The notes under the pieces are model-generated. The model saw nothing but the letters and a program-made list of their open reading frames with translations, was not told the DNA's origin and searched no databases. Made by a program: the position numbers and the translations under genes. From positions 1 through 14,735 of the forward strand of contig JAUNRY010000024.1 in NCBI GenBank assembly GCA_030539475.1: a DNA stretch of 14,735 nucleotides, read 5' to 3'. Shown here piece by piece: positions 14,715-14,735 of this stretch. Each line of letters begins with the position of its first letter. The first letter of the stretch is position 1. This stretch comes from Bacteroidia bacterium. Its GTDB lineage: Bacteria; Bacteroidota; Bacteroidia; Bacteroidales; Dysgonomonadaceae.

Positions 14715-14735
14715 AGATGTCAGATGTCAGAAGTC
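14715..14735 (+). repeat. Heptad tandem repeat at the window end
   Basis: Three 7-base units AGATGTC, AGATGTC, AGAAGTC begin eight bases after the cytochrome-SUMF1 stop and run to the window edge, so the array may continue. Same AGAWRTY unit as at 9180-9205. Confidence 0.65.

Noticed and set aside
1..14735. CRISPR array or phage remnant.
   Set aside because: No regularly spaced direct repeats of CRISPR size and no phage structural genes were found by reading; the only tandem repeats are the 7-base arrays.

Overview
The window looks like a chromosomal segment of a Bacteroidetes bacterium, probably Bacteroidales. The evidence is the promoter type (TTG/TTTG, 19-20 bases, then TAnnTTTG, without sigma70-like boxes), A-rich or weak ribosome binding sites, a NigD-like lipoprotein, and the gene order PASTA protein - rluD - ddl - acyltransferase - lipoprotein. 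Genus cannot be fixed from the sequence alone. Gene bodies are of moderate G+C and the spacers are very AT-rich.

Layout. (1) Positions 2-190 appear to hold the 3' end of a plus-strand membrane-protein gene cut by the window edge. (2) Positions 240-6083 (minus) hold one giant 1947-residue protein: a beta-rich N-terminus, a transglutaminase/papain-like domain, DUF4011, an SF1 (UPF1-like) helicase, a Vsr-like (MTES_1575-type) nuclease domain and DUF3320. This is the domain plan of the single-gene antiphage system called hhe, with an extra protease-like module, and it is the best candidate for a defence system here. (3) Positions 6234-6360 carry a plus-strand promoter, two hairpins and a T-run with no reading frame: a candidate small RNA of about 90 nt. 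(4) Positions 6358-10972 (minus) are a five-gene housekeeping operon read as PASTA protein, RluD, Ddl, acyltransferase, NigD-like lipoprotein, linking envelope synthesis with 23S rRNA modification. (5) Positions 11206-12061 hold rpmH (minus) with its terminator and promoter, diverging from a tRNA-Glu(UUC)-rpsT unit (plus) with its own promoter and terminator. (6) Positions 12089-12251 are a 163-bp inverted-repeat, MITE/REP-like element. (7) Positions 12262-12612 (minus) encode a very acidic, disordered 116-residue protein. (8) After about 500 bases of AT-rich spacer, 13115-14707 (plus) encodes an unusual fusion: a membrane-anchored tetraheme NapC/NirT cytochrome joined to a SUMF1 (formylglycine-generating-enzyme-like) domain that lacks the expected active-site cysteines.

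The translation genes and the operon are ordinary core genome. The accessory interest lies in the giant helicase-nuclease, the candidate small RNA, the inverted-repeat element and the cytochrome-SUMF1 fusion. No integrase, transposase gene, CRISPR array or rRNA was seen.
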